From an uncultured Erysipelotrichaceae bacterium (GTDB lineage: Bacteria > Bacillota_I > Bacilli_A > RF39 > UBA660): 64,000 nucleotides of DNA. This document shows, piece after piece, positions 36,132 to 46,512 of the stretch. The notes below the pieces were generated by a model. The model had not been told where the DNA came from. It saw only the letters and a list, made by a program, of their open reading frames with translations, and did not search any database. The position numbers were made by a program, and so were the translations under genes. The stretch spans positions 62,001-126,000 of the forward strand of contig CACYLI010000001.1 of NCBI GenBank assembly GCA_902775285.1, in the 5' to 3' direction. The number at the start of each line of letters is the position of its first letter. Position 1 is the first letter of the stretch.

Positions 36132-39100
36132 CTAATTTGCTCCTTTCATTATATAGTTTTTAATACCAACATAATCAAGTGGTGTTATTTCTTTATCATT
36201 ATTATAATCAGCTGCTAATTTGTATGAATTTTCAACAATTATATTTTCTTCCATTATATGATTTTTAATTTTAACATAATCAAGTGGACTAATAGCACCA
36301 TCTCCACTAACATCACCAGGTATAGAAATATCATAATAATCTTCATTAGAACTTGAATTAATATACTTTACTTTATCTCCAGTAAATAAAACACCTGTAT
36401 TTTTTAATTTATTATCTTTATCATATATCAAAACAGATTCATTATTAATAATATCATTTATAAATGTAGTTATATCCATATTTAATGGTAATCTGTATAT
36501 TATTTTATTTTCATTTGATATAGTAGCAGGAAGATAATCAAATATAGGAGCATTTGTAGTTTTAACAATCACTTCACAAGAAGAAGATTTTCCATTACTT
36601 GTTGTTGCTGTTATTGTGGCAGTTCCACTCTTTAATGCACTTACTTTTCCACTTTGGTCTACACTTGCTACACTACTATCACTACTACTCCACGTGACAC
36701 TTTTATCTGTTGTATTTGCCGGTGTTATTGTTGCACTTAATGTTTCACTACTTCCTTTTTCTAAACTTATATTTGTTTTATTTAATTCTATCTTTGTTGC
36801 TAGTATTTTTGATATTTCAAACAGCTCTACAAATCCATCTTCATCTTCAGTTTCATAACCATTATGTCCAGCATGAACACTTACTTTAATAGAATAATCT
36901 TTAGTATAATCAATATTCGATATTGCATCTTTTACTTCACTAGAAATATCATTAAATATAGAATAATAACTTCTAGTTCTTGGCCAATCGACATATGTTT
37001 TTGTAGTAGAATCATTTGTAATAGTATACTTTATTCCATCAATCATATAATTACTTATAATTAAGCCTTTTAATGTTTTACTATTTTCTAAATCACTATA
37101 ATTACTTAATGCCTGCACATTAATATCTTTTTTTACATATTTATCTTTATCAATTATTTCATCCATTATTTTGTAACGAAATGGTAAATATGTGTATCTT
37201 CCTTCATTAGTACACTTTAAATATTTTCCATTATTATCAACACCATCAGAGTCTCTACATGCTCCATTTTCTATTGGTCCATCAACTTTAGCATAAAGCA
37301 ATTCATTAAATGTATATTTTCTATTTATTACAAACGTACTATAAACATTTGAAAATGCTTCTAAACTATCTATATCAGTAATACCTTTTGTATAATCTGA
37401 ATTAAAAGTATTAAAAGTTAGTTTCCAATCTTTGTCATCTTCTGGTGTAACATTTCTAAATATATTACTAAATTCTGCATCACTAGGAGCAATGTTTTCT
37501 ATTTTATAATTACTACTAATTTCCGTAGTTATAACATAACTTTTTTGACCATCTATCCCTCCATGTTCATCACAAAAATTGGGATTAGAATTATATTTAT
37601 TTGTAAACACATCATCCTCTTTACAATATACAACTGTTCTACCGCTAATCATTCTAACATGACCTTTTTTTGATACAATATCACCAGGATATAATTCGGC
37701 ATAAGCTTTGAATATAGTTTGATCAGTGTATTTATTCTTTATTATATTTGAATAATAATTATTAAATATCTCATTACTAAATTGAGTATTCTCATCAATA
37801 TTTGCTTTATTTCTTAGACAACTTTCAACTTCTTTATAAGTTAGTGATAAATTTCCAAGCATTCTTACACTAGCATCAGAATAATAATCTCCTGAATTAA
37901 ATAATGAATTTTGAATAGGTAATTCTAAAGCTTCTGATGTATATGTACTCTTACCACAATCACTTCCTAAAAAATAATCAAATGTATTATTAATATATTT
38001 ATTACTTTTTAATTCATTTATCTTTTCATCACTTGTATTTATTGTGGTTCCCTCATAAAGATATAAATCTTCACCTATTGATTCATCTTTTTGAACTTTT
38101 TCATTTTCATATTCTCCACCTTCATTAGCAATTTTACTTCTATACGTCTCTGCATCATCAACATATTTAGTTGGCAAATGATATCTATATGAACCATTAT
38201 AAAAATTACTTCTAGAAATAAAAGTATTAATAGTTGCATTTGCTGATTCATTATTAACATAAGGAAGTCCATATAAAGCTTGTTTAACATCTTTTGAAAT
38301 ATATGAACTAGTATCATCTGAATCCATATTATTTTCATCTGTATTTTTATAATAAAATTTATTTGAAAAAACGCCTTGTTCATAATTAAATATCATAGGG
38401 TAAGTATTATATGCATGAAAAAAATGAAGTTTTGGATTACCACTCTTCATTCCCCACTTTATAGTTGATAAATCTATCATATTATTAACTATATCGTGTC
38501 TAACTTTATTATTAAATTTACTATGTTCCTCTTCACTAGTATTATCAGTAGTATTTCCTGTTTTAATTCCATTATTATATGTTTCATTTTTATAACCTAC
38601 TAGTTTAATACTAAATAATCTTAATTCTCCTAAATGTATTTTATAGTATTCATAAGGTCTAATTGTAACAAATCTAATTAGTTTTGTTAGTGATTTATTA
38701 GCTAAATTTTCACTTGTAACTCTGTATTTAACTATATTTGTTTCTGCTATTTTATACACATCAACTAATTCTTGTTTTTCAAGTTTAGCATTAACTTGAA
38801 TATTATCATCTGTATCTACTAAATAAGTTCTTAAAGTATCTTTTGAATATATATTTATATCATTATTACCATTAACTCCATATTCAAAAACTAATCTAAT
38901 ATCATCATACTCACTAATATCTATATCTTGTTCTAATCTTTTCTTTATTAATAAAGTTTCACCTGGATTTAAAGAACGTATTTTTACTAATTTGTTATTA
39001 TCATCTTTTTGAAAATTTCTATTAGCTATTTTTAAATAATGATAATTTCTTGACTCTGGTTTTTTTATTGTATTACCTTCCACTTTTATAGTTCCACTAG

Positions 39101-39443
39101 ACAATCCAAACCATGTCCATGGGTTATCTTCTATATCTGAATTAACATGAGCGTTATAGTATTCATTATTTGTACAGCTTATCAAATCAGGATCACTATA
39201 AAAAGAACTTTTAGTACAATCTGTTTGAGTTCCTGTAGTATCAGGACATACTTTTGTTTTATCTGATCCATTTTTATTTAATACAAAAATATTTAACTTA
39301 TTATTTTTTATATCATTACAAAGACTATCTACATTTTCTAGTTCCATGATAGTTTCAGTACTTGCACTGATTCTATTAATAAATGTATAAGATATTAAAA
39401 AAAGAAATATAAATTTTACAAATATTTTACTTATATTTTTCAT
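36132..39443 (-). CDS. Large secreted protein with Big_2 and dockerin-like domains
   Basis: The signal peptide (about 1-27) is followed by some 850 residues of unrecognised exported sequence with several Cys. A Big_2 Ig-like domain then appears (about 880-965; ATKIELNKTNISLEKGSS...VTWSSSDSSVASVDQSGKV). The C-terminus holds two dockerin type I-like calcium loops: GDVSGDGAISPLDYVKIKN and ADYNNDKEITPLDYVGIKN. Dockerins bind cohesins in cellulosome-like complexes, but no cohesin is recognisable in this window. In related gut genomes such single dockerin pairs occur on many surface proteins. The function of the large N-terminal part is unknown. Confidence 0.78.
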   Translation of the reverse strand: MKNISKIFVKFIFLFLISYTFINRISASTETIMELENVDSLCNDIKNNKLNIFVLNKNGSDKTKVCPDTTGTQTDCTKSSFYSDPDLISCTNNEYYNAHVNSDIEDNPWTWFGLSSGTIKVEGNTIKKPESRNYHYLKIANRNFQKDDNNKLVKIRSLNPGETLLIKKRLEQDIDISEYDDIRLVFEYGVNGNNDINIYSKDTLRTYLVDTDDNIQVNAKLEKQELVDVYKIAETNIVKYRVTSENLANKSLTKLIRFVTIRPYEYYKIHLGELRLFSIKLVGYKNETYNNGIKTGNTTDNTSEEEHSKFNNKVRHDIVNNMIDLSTIKWGMKSGNPKLHFFHAYNTYPMIFNYEQGVFSNKFYYKNTDENNMDSDDTSSYISKDVKQALYGLPYVNNESANATINTFISRSNFYNGSYRYHLPTKYVDDAETYRSKIANEGGEYENEKVQKDESIGEDLYLYEGTTINTSDEKINELKSNKYINNTFDYFLGSDCGKSTYTSEALELPIQNSLFNSGDYYSDASVRMLGNLSLTYKEVESCLRNKANIDENTQFSNEIFNNYYSNIIKNKYTDQTIFKAYAELYPGDIVSKKGHVRMISGRTVVYCKEDDVFTNKYNSNPNFCDEHGGIDGQKSYVITTEISSNYKIENIAPSDAEFSNIFRNVTPEDDKDWKLTFNTFNSDYTKGITDIDSLEAFSNVYSTFVINRKYTFNELLYAKVDGPIENGACRDSDGVDNNGKYLKCTNEGRYTYLPFRYKIMDEIIDKDKYVKKDINVQALSNYSDLENSKTLKGLIISNYMIDGIKYTITNDSTTKTYVDWPRTRSYYSIFNDISSEVKDAISNIDYTKDYSIKVSVHAGHNGYETEDEDGFVELFEISKILATKIELNKTNISLEKGSSETLSATITPANTTDKSVTWSSSDSSVASVDQSGKVSALKSGTATITATTSNGKSSSCEVIVKTTNAPIFDYLPATISNENKIIYRLPLNMDITTFINDIINNESVLIYDKDNKLKNTGVLFTGDKVKYINSSSNEDYYDISIPGDVSGDGAISPLDYVKIKNHIMEENIIVENSYKLAADYNNDKEITPLDYVGIKNYIMKGAN

Positions 39444-39618
39444 ACTCTACATCCTATTATATATGTTACCATAAAATAAAGAAAAAGTATATTTTTTACA
39501 TTTAAAAGCCAATTATTTATAAAAAAATATTTTTACATTTTATTTACTTTTTTGTTTTACACATATGTACATATTCATTTACATCATAATTGTAAATTTG
39601 CTAGCGTTTTTTCATAAT

Positions 39619-39646
39619 AAAAATGGACCAAATATGATCCATTTTT
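39619..39646 (-). terminator. Terminator after the NlpC/P60-like surface protein gene
   Basis: AAAAATGGA and TCCATTTTT pair around a loop of about ten bases just downstream of the stop at 39652. The remaining 175 bases to the next gene are AT-rich without a recognisable element apart from the likely promoter of that gene. Confidence 0.7.
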
Positions 39647-39651
39647 GTATA

Positions 39652-42513
39652 TTACCTTAATATAGTTTTTCTTTTTTTATTAACAATATAAATTAAGAAT
39701 AATAATATTATAATTGCACTTACAATTTCAAGAGCTGAAAATTCTTCTTTATTTTCAATTTTGAAACTATATTCTTTTTCATTACCATTTTGTGATTTAA
39801 CAACTACTCTTACAATACTTCCATCTTTTAAATTATCATTTCCTATAATTTCATATGTATCACTTTCATTATCTAATGATATAACAAAATCAAGTTTTTT
39901 CTTATCAGTTTTTATTACATAACTATATTTATCTTTTGTAAAATTTAAATTTACACCATCAATATTAATATTACTTATAAATGTTTCATTTGATGTGGTT
40001 TCTTGTTTATTCTTATCATCTGATTCCATATCTTTATTTTCTGGTGTTTTAACTGTTGGTTTTTGTTCTTCTTTTATTTCAACAGGAACTGTAGTTGTAG
40101 GATTTTGTGGTTTTGCAGACTCTGAAGGCTTTACAGTTTCAGTTTTTGTAGAACTATTCGAATCATTTTTTGAAGAATTATTCTTTTGTTCATTCTGAGA
40201 AGTAGTATCTTTTTGTTCATTTTGAGAAGATGGAGGGTTTTGTTCAGTTTGTGTTTCTGGTTGTGTTGGCACACTTGGTTCTGTTTTTACTTCATCTACT
40301 CTATATTGTAAATCATAATACATACTTGGTCTTAAAACCACATACAAATCACTAATATATAATTCATATATTAATAAGTTATTAGCATACCATTTAGTAT
40401 AAAACTTACTTCTTGGATCAGAAGATGATAAATCTCTTATTCTATGTCTAATAACTTTATTATTTTCACAATAAACATATGTAGGTACACTATCTTGTAA
40501 TCCATCATACATTAGTACATTATTTATTTTATAAGTATTATTATCTTTCTTTAATGTTACAATTATATCACCAACATTTAAATTTATTCTACTTGACCAT
40601 AAAGGTTTAATCTTATTAAAATAATCCATATTATTATCATAGAATAATTTATTATAATTATATCCTCCATAAAAACCTGGTACTAGCATTTGATTAATTA
40701 TTTTATAATTACCAGTTAATTTATTAACTTCAGTACTTGTCTTTTTAGTATAACTTTTTTTATCTCCAAAACTTACTTCTTTAAAAATACCATTTACTAT
40801 ATTATCTACAGTTATAACTTTAGATAAATCAGTATTAATTAAAGAATATACGTGTTTTGTTTTATCATCACTTTTAGTAAGATATTTTTTATATGTATCT
40901 AATGCATAATTAATACTAGAACTACATTTATTATTACTTGAAATATCATTGTTTATAATATTTTTAAACTCAGTAGCATACTTTCCATTTACTGTAGAAT
41001 TAATTAATGTTTTAAAAGGTCCCATTTGTAGATTAGTATTATCATATGTTAAAGTCATTCCATTAAATTGTACATTACTTGCTTTATCTGAAACTTTTAC
41101 AGAAAAACCATATTTATTTTCAGAAGTACTAGTAGAAGGAATTGAAACATTATTCCATGTTACTACTCCATTTGAATATTTACAGTTATAATTACATGAA
41201 GAAAATGTTGTATTAGCAGGAATTTGAGCTTTAATAGTAATATTATTATAATTAATTGGTTTATTTATTGTAATCCAATTATTATCTGTCCAAATATATT
41301 TATTCTTTTCACAATCTGTTTTAGTAGTATAATTTGCATTTGAACAATATCCTGTATTCTTACAATCACTTTCTTTTGCTTTTACTCCTGATGTACAAAA
41401 TGAAAAATTTGATTTATTAGTTAAATATATATAATAAGTTATTTCATCATTTTTATTAACTGATGCTGAATCTGATCCTAGTATTCTATCTCCTGTTTTA
41501 TCATATACAAATTGTTCTACCCTAAGACGTTTTAATTTGTTTCTCGCAAGTGAATTAGATACAACATTAGCATAATTACTATTTAAAGTACACTTACCAT
41601 TATTAATTGTACACAATGAATTAATAGGTCTTAGAATTGTAATTGCATCATTTGATTTATCCCCATGATAAATAATACCTTTTCTAAATAGATAACTTGC
41701 ACTTGAATATCTAACATCAAAATCCTCATATCCATTTGAATAAGCAGTTATATTACCATTTTCTCTTGTCATTTTAGATGTTACTGCTGTTGAATGTAAA
41801 ATTCCACCAGATGGTTCAAAAACATCTCCTACCCATAACATTGCATGACCATCATTTAAAATAATATCTCCTGGCTGCAATTTAGAAACAATTTTATTAA
41901 GAATTGTCTGCCCATTTGAACCAGTCAATAATTCAGTAACAGTTTTTGAAGTATCTGTTACACCTTCTATTGTAGATATAAGACCTTTTTGATAAGTTAA
42001 AACTACCATCGGATCATTTTTATTATCTCTTGCTATTTTATTCATATATGAAACACTATATAATTTATAAAAATATTTATATGTATTTTTATATGCTTGA
42101 TCACTAGAATAAGCATATATTCTTTGACCAGAATTATTATAATAACTTGTATATAAACCACTTAATAAAGAACTCTTATATTTTGAAAAATCAAATCCTA
42201 ATGAATATAAATAACTTGATACAACAAAAGCATCACACTGAGTAGTCATATACTTAGATCTACTTATCATTTCAGGACTAAGATTATACATTACAGCATA
42301 TTCAGAATGAGATTCATCTGCCCAATACCCATCATAATCAGTATATTTATTATTATAATAATAGCTTAATCCTGTTGAAACAATATAGTTTTGTAACTCT
42401 TCAACAGTATATGTTTTATTATCAACAGATAATGTTGATTTAGGAAAAGAATTAACTATTACTAATATAATAATTATAAGTATTGGAAATATTATTATTA
42501 GTTTATTTCTCAT
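39652..42513 (-). CDS. Membrane-anchored surface protein with NlpC/P60-like domain
   Basis: After a signal helix (about 5-22) a region around residues 80-260 contains TTQCDAFVVSSYLYSLGFD and, later, LQPGDIILNDGHAMLWVGDV. This is the Cys and His pair of NlpC/P60-type papain-like peptidases, which cut peptidoglycan stem peptides. About 400 residues of Cys-containing beta-rich sequence follow, then a Gln/Ser/Thr/Pro-rich linker with tandem SQNEQK motifs. A cadherin-like module (ISNINIDGVNLNF...NGNEKEYSF) and a C-terminal membrane helix complete it. Its anchor resembles that of the neighbour at 34800. A wall hydrolase or a catalytically altered adhesin are both possible. Confidence 0.65.
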   Translation of the reverse strand: MRNKLIIIFPILIIIILVIVNSFPKSTLSVDNKTYTVEELQNYIVSTGLSYYYNNKYTDYDGYWADESHSEYAVMYNLSPEMISRSKYMTTQCDAFVVSSYLYSLGFDFSKYKSSLLSGLYTSYYNNSGQRIYAYSSDQAYKNTYKYFYKLYSVSYMNKIARDNKNDPMVVLTYQKGLISTIEGVTDTSKTVTELLTGSNGQTILNKIVSKLQPGDIILNDGHAMLWVGDVFEPSGGILHSTAVTSKMTRENGNITAYSNGYEDFDVRYSSASYLFRKGIIYHGDKSNDAITILRPINSLCTINNGKCTLNSNYANVVSNSLARNKLKRLRVEQFVYDKTGDRILGSDSASVNKNDEITYYIYLTNKSNFSFCTSGVKAKESDCKNTGYCSNANYTTKTDCEKNKYIWTDNNWITINKPINYNNITIKAQIPANTTFSSCNYNCKYSNGVVTWNNVSIPSTSTSENKYGFSVKVSDKASNVQFNGMTLTYDNTNLQMGPFKTLINSTVNGKYATEFKNIINNDISSNNKCSSSINYALDTYKKYLTKSDDKTKHVYSLINTDLSKVITVDNIVNGIFKEVSFGDKKSYTKKTSTEVNKLTGNYKIINQMLVPGFYGGYNYNKLFYDNNMDYFNKIKPLWSSRINLNVGDIIVTLKKDNNTYKINNVLMYDGLQDSVPTYVYCENNKVIRHRIRDLSSSDPRSKFYTKWYANNLLIYELYISDLYVVLRPSMYYDLQYRVDEVKTEPSVPTQPETQTEQNPPSSQNEQKDTTSQNEQKNNSSKNDSNSSTKTETVKPSESAKPQNPTTTVPVEIKEEQKPTVKTPENKDMESDDKNKQETTSNETFISNINIDGVNLNFTKDKYSYVIKTDKKKLDFVISLDNESDTYEIIGNDNLKDGSIVRVVVKSQNGNEKEYSFKIENKEEFSALEIVSAIIILLFLIYIVNKKRKTILR

Positions 42514-42667
42514 AAATATAACCTACTCTCTATAAAACTATTCTTATAAAATAATTATATCATACTTATATTTTTGTTAAAGTAAAATCTCTCAAATTTT
42601 TATATTTGTATTTTTTTAAAAAATGTGCTATTATGGTGTTTCGGTTAAAAAAGAAAGGAAGTATAAA

Positions 42668-43525
42668 ATGAAATTATTAAATTATTTATTAACATTTGAT
42701 TATAGTAAATATTTTATTATAATGGGTAGAACATTAATCATATATATGTTTTTTAAACTATTAAACTATATTATAGTCATTATTACTACTAAATGGCTTA
42801 AAAGAAGCAAAACAAGATTTGTTTTTCATCAAAGTGTAAATATTATTTTAAATATAATATGTTTTAGTTTTATATTTTTATTATGGTTTCCATATTTAAA
42901 AAATGTTATGACTATCATATCTTTTATATCAGCTGGAATTACTATTGCAATTAGAGATATAATACTAAATCTTTTTGCGGGATTATATATAAAAGCTAAA
43001 AAACCATTTAAAATAGAAGATAGAATAAGTATAGATGGAATTACTGGAGATGTAGTTTTAATTAATAATTTATCATTTAAAGTATTAGAAGTTGGAGATA
43101 GAATTAATGGTGAACAAAGCAGTGGATTAATAATTAATATTCCAAATTCATATGTATTTTCTAAATCACTAAAAAACTATAATACAGCATTTAAATATAT
43201 ATGGGATGAAATAACTATTAGAATTAATATAGATGCAGATTTAGAAAAAAATAAAAAAGAAATAATGGATATAATTAATTCAAATGAAATAGTTTCTGAA
43301 ATTCCTAAAAAAATGAAAAAAGAAATAAAACAAGCTACTGTAGATTATAGAATCTATTATAATCACTTAGAACCAATTATATATACAAAAGTAAATGAAA
43401 ATCACATAGAGCTTAACTTAAGATTCTTAACACATCCTAAAAAAACAAGAATAATAGAAGATTATCTATGGACAAATATATTAAAGAAATATAAAGATAA
43501 TAAAATAGATTTATTTGTTAATTAA
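42668..43525 (+). CDS. mscS: Mechanosensitive channel, MscS family
   Basis: The ATG at 42668 has AAGGAAG upstream; an earlier in-frame ATG lacks a ribosome binding site. Three N-terminal membrane helices (about 15-35, 58-80 and 84-108) are followed by the MscS core: ISAGITIAIRDIILNLFAGLYIKAKKPFKIEDRISIDGITGDV. This is the pore helix, beta-domain entry and GDVVLINNLSFKVL strand of the family. A C-terminal alpha/beta domain ends near residue 285. It releases solutes under hypo-osmotic shock. Confidence 0.85.
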   Translation: MKLLNYLLTFDYSKYFIIMGRTLIIYMFFKLLNYIIVIITTKWLKRSKTRFVFHQSVNIILNIICFSFIFLLWFPYLKNVMTIISFISAGITIAIRDIILNLFAGLYIKAKKPFKIEDRISIDGITGDVVLINNLSFKVLEVGDRINGEQSSGLIINIPNSYVFSKSLKNYNTAFKYIWDEITIRINIDADLEKNKKEIMDIINSNEIVSEIPKKMKKEIKQATVDYRIYYNHLEPIIYTKVNENHIELNLRFLTHPKKTRIIEDYLWTNILKKYKDNKIDLFVN

Positions 43526-43576
43526 TTGTAAATTTATTTTATTATTTTTATTTGTAATAATGATATAATTATAAGT

Positions 43577-43840
43577 ATGAATGAGTATATTATTTATTAT
43601 TTAATTATTATTAATGTAGTTACATTTATCACTTTTGGATTAGATAAATTATTTGCTATTAAAAATATGTATAGAGTTAGAGAATCTACTCTACTTTCAT
43701 TATGTATTTTAGGTGGTACACCCCTAGGATATATAGGTATGAAAGTATTTAGACATAAAACTAAAAAACCATTTTTTAAATATGGTATTCCAATAATATT
43801 TGTAATTCAAATAATAATTATAATACTACTACTCATATAA
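43577..43840 (+). CDS. DUF1294 family membrane protein
   Basis: The 87-residue protein has three hydrophobic segments. It carries the DUF1294 signature: FGLDKLFAIKN, RVRESTLLSLCILGG, then GYIGMKVFRHKTKKPFF. The molecular function of the family is not known. It stands between the MscS gene and another small membrane protein gene in the same orientation and may share a transcript with them. Confidence 0.75.
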   Translation: MNEYIIYYLIIINVVTFITFGLDKLFAIKNMYRVRESTLLSLCILGGTPLGYIGMKVFRHKTKKPFFKYGIPIIFVIQIIIIILLLI

Positions 43841-43891
43841 TTAAAGTTATGATAAAATATTATTAAGTTAATAATAATGGTAGTGATGATT

Positions 43892-44488
43892 ATGATAAAT
43901 ATTGAAAATAAAGTTAAAGAAAAGATTAAACAGTATTCTAATGATGAATATTTGGATGGTTACATAAAAAATGAGTTTTTAACAAATGATGGAGATGCTG
44001 ATATTCTATTAAATATCAATAATAAAGATGAATTATTTGATTCTAAAACAAGTGATAATCAACTAGATTTAAAAAATGATATATATGAATATATAGATAA
44101 TGAATCATCTATGTTAAATAATAATATTAAATTAAATTTAAAAATCATTAGTAATAAACTATCTAAAAATAATGAGGGAATAATAAAACATATTATAAAT
44201 GAACACTATGCTATAGAATTATACAAAATAGAAAAAAAGTATAAAATGTATAAAAATATTATATTTAGATTAGTATTATCAGGATTATTATTTTTATCAA
44301 CATATGCATTAATAACATTTAATTTTACTTCTAAATTTTTTATAGAAATATTTGGATTTTTATTTTCTTTTACACTATGGAAAGCATTAGAAACATATAT
44401 TTATACATTAAATGAAATAAAATATGAAAGAGAATCTATAACACAAAAATTAATAATGGAAATAGTATTTGATAATAAAAAAGATTAA
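43892..44488 (+). CDS. Hypothetical membrane protein (199 aa)
   Basis: The soluble N-terminal 120 residues are charged and Asn/Asp-rich. Two hydrophobic helices follow (about 130-150 and 155-172), then a cytoplasmic tail. No family is recognised. The start is uncertain because several ATG and GTG codons lie between 43877 and 43892 with only weak ribosome binding sequences. It is last in a plus-strand group ending at a terminator. Confidence 0.55.
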   Translation: MINIENKVKEKIKQYSNDEYLDGYIKNEFLTNDGDADILLNINNKDELFDSKTSDNQLDLKNDIYEYIDNESSMLNNNIKLNLKIISNKLSKNNEGIIKHIINEHYAIELYKIEKKYKMYKNIIFRLVLSGLLFLSTYALITFNFTSKFFIEIFGFLFSFTLWKALETYIYTLNEIKYERESITQKLIMEIVFDNKKD

Positions 44489-44502
44489 TAAACATAAAAA
44501 AA

Positions 44503-44530
44503 ATAGATTAGAAAAAATTCTAATCTGTTT
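44503..44530. terminator. Bidirectional terminator
   Basis: AGATTAGAA and TTCTAATCT pair with an A-rich loop, flanked by an A run and a T run. It separates convergent genes. Confidence 0.75.
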
Positions 44531-44549
44531 TTTAAATTTGAGAAAAAAG

Positions 44550-45590
44550 TTATAATGATTTAACTAATTGTGTTTCTTCATTTTCATCTAAAACATGTTT
44601 AAATGATTCAATATTTTTTATATCATCAAAAACTACAGTTCTATTTTTTAATAAATCAAAAAATGATTCACTTATTACTATATCTTTTTCTCCAAAATAT
44701 ATTTGTTTAATACCAACAACATCAAAAAATCCTTTATTAAAACTTATCTTTAATTCTAAAGCAGTTGGCATAGGTTGATTTATATTAGATAAAGATGGAA
44801 GAATTACATTCAAAGCATTATCTTTTATATATGTTTTGTATCTGTGAATATGACCATGTAATATTATAGGAGCAGTTGAAATTCTTGTATTTCCAGCATC
44901 AATATGATGATGTAATAATATTTGATCATTTTTTATATTTATTACAGCATTATTATATCCTCCAATGATAATATCATGTCTATAATTGTTACACTTTTCA
45001 ATTAGACATAATGACTCGTGTGTAAATGCACTAATATCATGGTCACCTGCTACACTAAAAGTTAATATATTTTTATCATATGGATAGTTTTTTATAAAAT
45101 ACTCGATTTGTTCTTGTAAATTAGATATTTTCTGATTACTTCTTGAAAATGTCCCATCTATTAAATCACCACCACATAAAATAATATTTATATTCTTTTT
45201 AGTGCAATAATTAAATGCTCGATTTATTAAATCTATTCTTTCTAATTCATTTCCAAAATGCAAATCTGATATAGCTAATAATTTAATTTCATTCTCTTTA
45301 GAGTCAGTTATAATTGTTTTATCTGTTTCAAAAAGACTTGCTTTCTTTAAATCAAAAAATGTATAAATTGGTTTATATTTTAAAGAACCATCTGAATAAT
45401 ATTTTCTAGAAAGCATAATTCCATTATTCTTTAAATCAAGTAATAAACTATACAATTGCCCTGTACTTATATTAAGAGTTTCACATATTTCTTTATTATT
45501 CTTTTTTCTATCAATCAATTCTAATAATTGTTTTTTTAAAACTAATTCATCTTTTTCAGTATACTCATATATATTTTGTATTCTCTCCAT
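44550..45590 (-). CDS. HTH-metallophosphoesterase fusion
   Basis: Residues about 1-75 look like a winged helix domain: KEICETLNISTGQLYSLLLDLKNNG is a typical helix-turn-helix. A calcineurin-like phosphoesterase follows with its metal motifs SDLHFG (about 108), GGDLID (about 139), AGDHD (about 183), LLHHH (about 228) and HGHIHR (about 247). The usual GNHD box is GDHD here, a change of one metal/phosphate-site residue. A regulator-phosphodiesterase fusion of this type may act on DNA ends or on a small-molecule signal. The gene is monocistronic. Confidence 0.72.
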   Translation of the reverse strand: MERIQNIYEYTEKDELVLKKQLLELIDRKKNNKEICETLNISTGQLYSLLLDLKNNGIMLSRKYYSDGSLKYKPIYTFFDLKKASLFETDKTIITDSKENEIKLLAISDLHFGNELERIDLINRAFNYCTKKNINIILCGGDLIDGTFSRSNQKISNLQEQIEYFIKNYPYDKNILTFSVAGDHDISAFTHESLCLIEKCNNYRHDIIIGGYNNAVINIKNDQILLHHHIDAGNTRISTAPIILHGHIHRYKTYIKDNALNVILPSLSNINQPMPTALELKISFNKGFFDVVGIKQIYFGEKDIVISESFFDLLKNRTVVFDDIKNIESFKHVLDENEETQLVKSL

Positions 45591-45599
45591 AATTTTAAC

Positions 45600-45933
45600 C
45601 CCTTATAATTAATTATTTAAACTTTTAATAACCCCTTGTAAATGGATTTATATAATACCACAAATCATAAAAAAGTCAAGATTAGCCTTTAACAATACTA
45701 AAATCACGCTTATTAAAGAAATTCATATTCTTAAAAGTAGAAAACTAAATAATAATAGAATTAAAACAGAAGAGAAAATTTTAGTGCTGTCTTCAGGGGT
45801 TCTAAATTATCGATTCATTTCGGTTCAAAAAATGTTAAAATGTGCTAAAAAGTATTAAAAGTTGTTATATTTTATTATATCTTGTTAGCTTATTTTGCTT
45901 TTTTCTTACCTAATTCTTACCTAGAATATATTA
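45600..45933. other. Gene-free region with putative cassette junction
   Basis: No coding sequence is seen. At 45906-45923 lies TTACCTAATTCTTACCTA, an exact copy of 46513-46530. CTTCAGGGG occurs about 115 bases further left (near 45800), matching the distance between the same elements near 53.4-53.5 kb. The region is best read as the end of an inserted cassette. Confidence 0.5.
45906..45923. repeat. 18-bp direct repeat, left copy
   Basis: TTACCTAATTCTTACCTA is identical to 46513-46530 and in the same orientation. On the minus strand it reads as two TAGGTAA units 11 bases apart. The two copies flank the HepT-like gene. Confidence 0.75.
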
Positions 45934-46347
45934 TTAATCCATATTTGTAAATTTTTTATTTTTTAAAAATCTTTCATGTTGTTGATTACAATAATTTGTG
46001 TAATAAATAGGAAGTTCCATTTTTAAAATGTTACTTAAATCCCTCTTTAATTCTTTTTTTAAAACAATGTTTGCAAGTTCCCAAACTTTTCCCATTTTAA
46101 GAATCTTGAATTCACCATCTTGTTCCTTATAAGAATCTATAACACACCAATTAACATTATCATATTTTCTTTTAATTTTTGTACTAATCTTATTCAAATT
46201 AATTTCCACTTCATTTACTAAACTGCAAAGAATTGGCATTTCATAACTGTCATAAAAATAGCTATCATCCCTACCAGTACAAATTATTTCCAATTCATTA
46301 ATACAATTTAAAATTTTCTCTATTGCTATTATGCTTTTCTTATTCAT
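45934..46347 (-). CDS. HepT-like (DUF86) protein, catalytic motif not evident
   Basis: The 137-residue helical protein follows the HepT layout: an N-terminal helix with INELEIICTGRDDSYF, then a long central helix with LVNEVEINLNKISTKIKRKY, then YDNVNWCVIDSYK and a C-terminal WELANIVLKKELKRDL. In HepT toxins the helix after the Trp carries the RX4HxY ribonuclease motif (RNxxxHxY); here that position is not conserved. No MntA-type nucleotidyltransferase partner is encoded beside it. It sits alone in a cassette flanked by 18-bp direct repeats. It could be a degenerate toxin, an antitoxin-free relative, or an unrelated helical protein. Confidence 0.4.
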   Translation of the reverse strand: MNKKSIIAIEKILNCINELEIICTGRDDSYFYDSYEMPILCSLVNEVEINLNKISTKIKRKYDNVNWCVIDSYKEQDGEFKILKMGKVWELANIVLKKELKRDLSNILKMELPIYYTNYCNQQHERFLKNKKFTNMD

Positions 46348-46512
46348 ACATTTACCTCCTCAATAAGCATTATTTTTAACTGCTTCACTTAACTTATTAT
46401 AACATAATAAACCAAAACTGTCAGAAGAGAGCATATAAATTTTCAATCCCTTAAAATACAACACTTTACTACATATCATTGGTATAATCTATACTTTTAG
46501 GTAAGTTTTTTA

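Noticed and set aside
38075-38383. Second minus-strand frame inside the dockerin gene
   Set aside because: It is an out-of-frame overlap rich in Met/Ile/Leu with no ribosome binding site.
45600-45933. tRNA or tmRNA as integration target
   Set aside because: No cloverleaf, T-arm or CCA-like end could be found on either strand despite the junction-like repeats.
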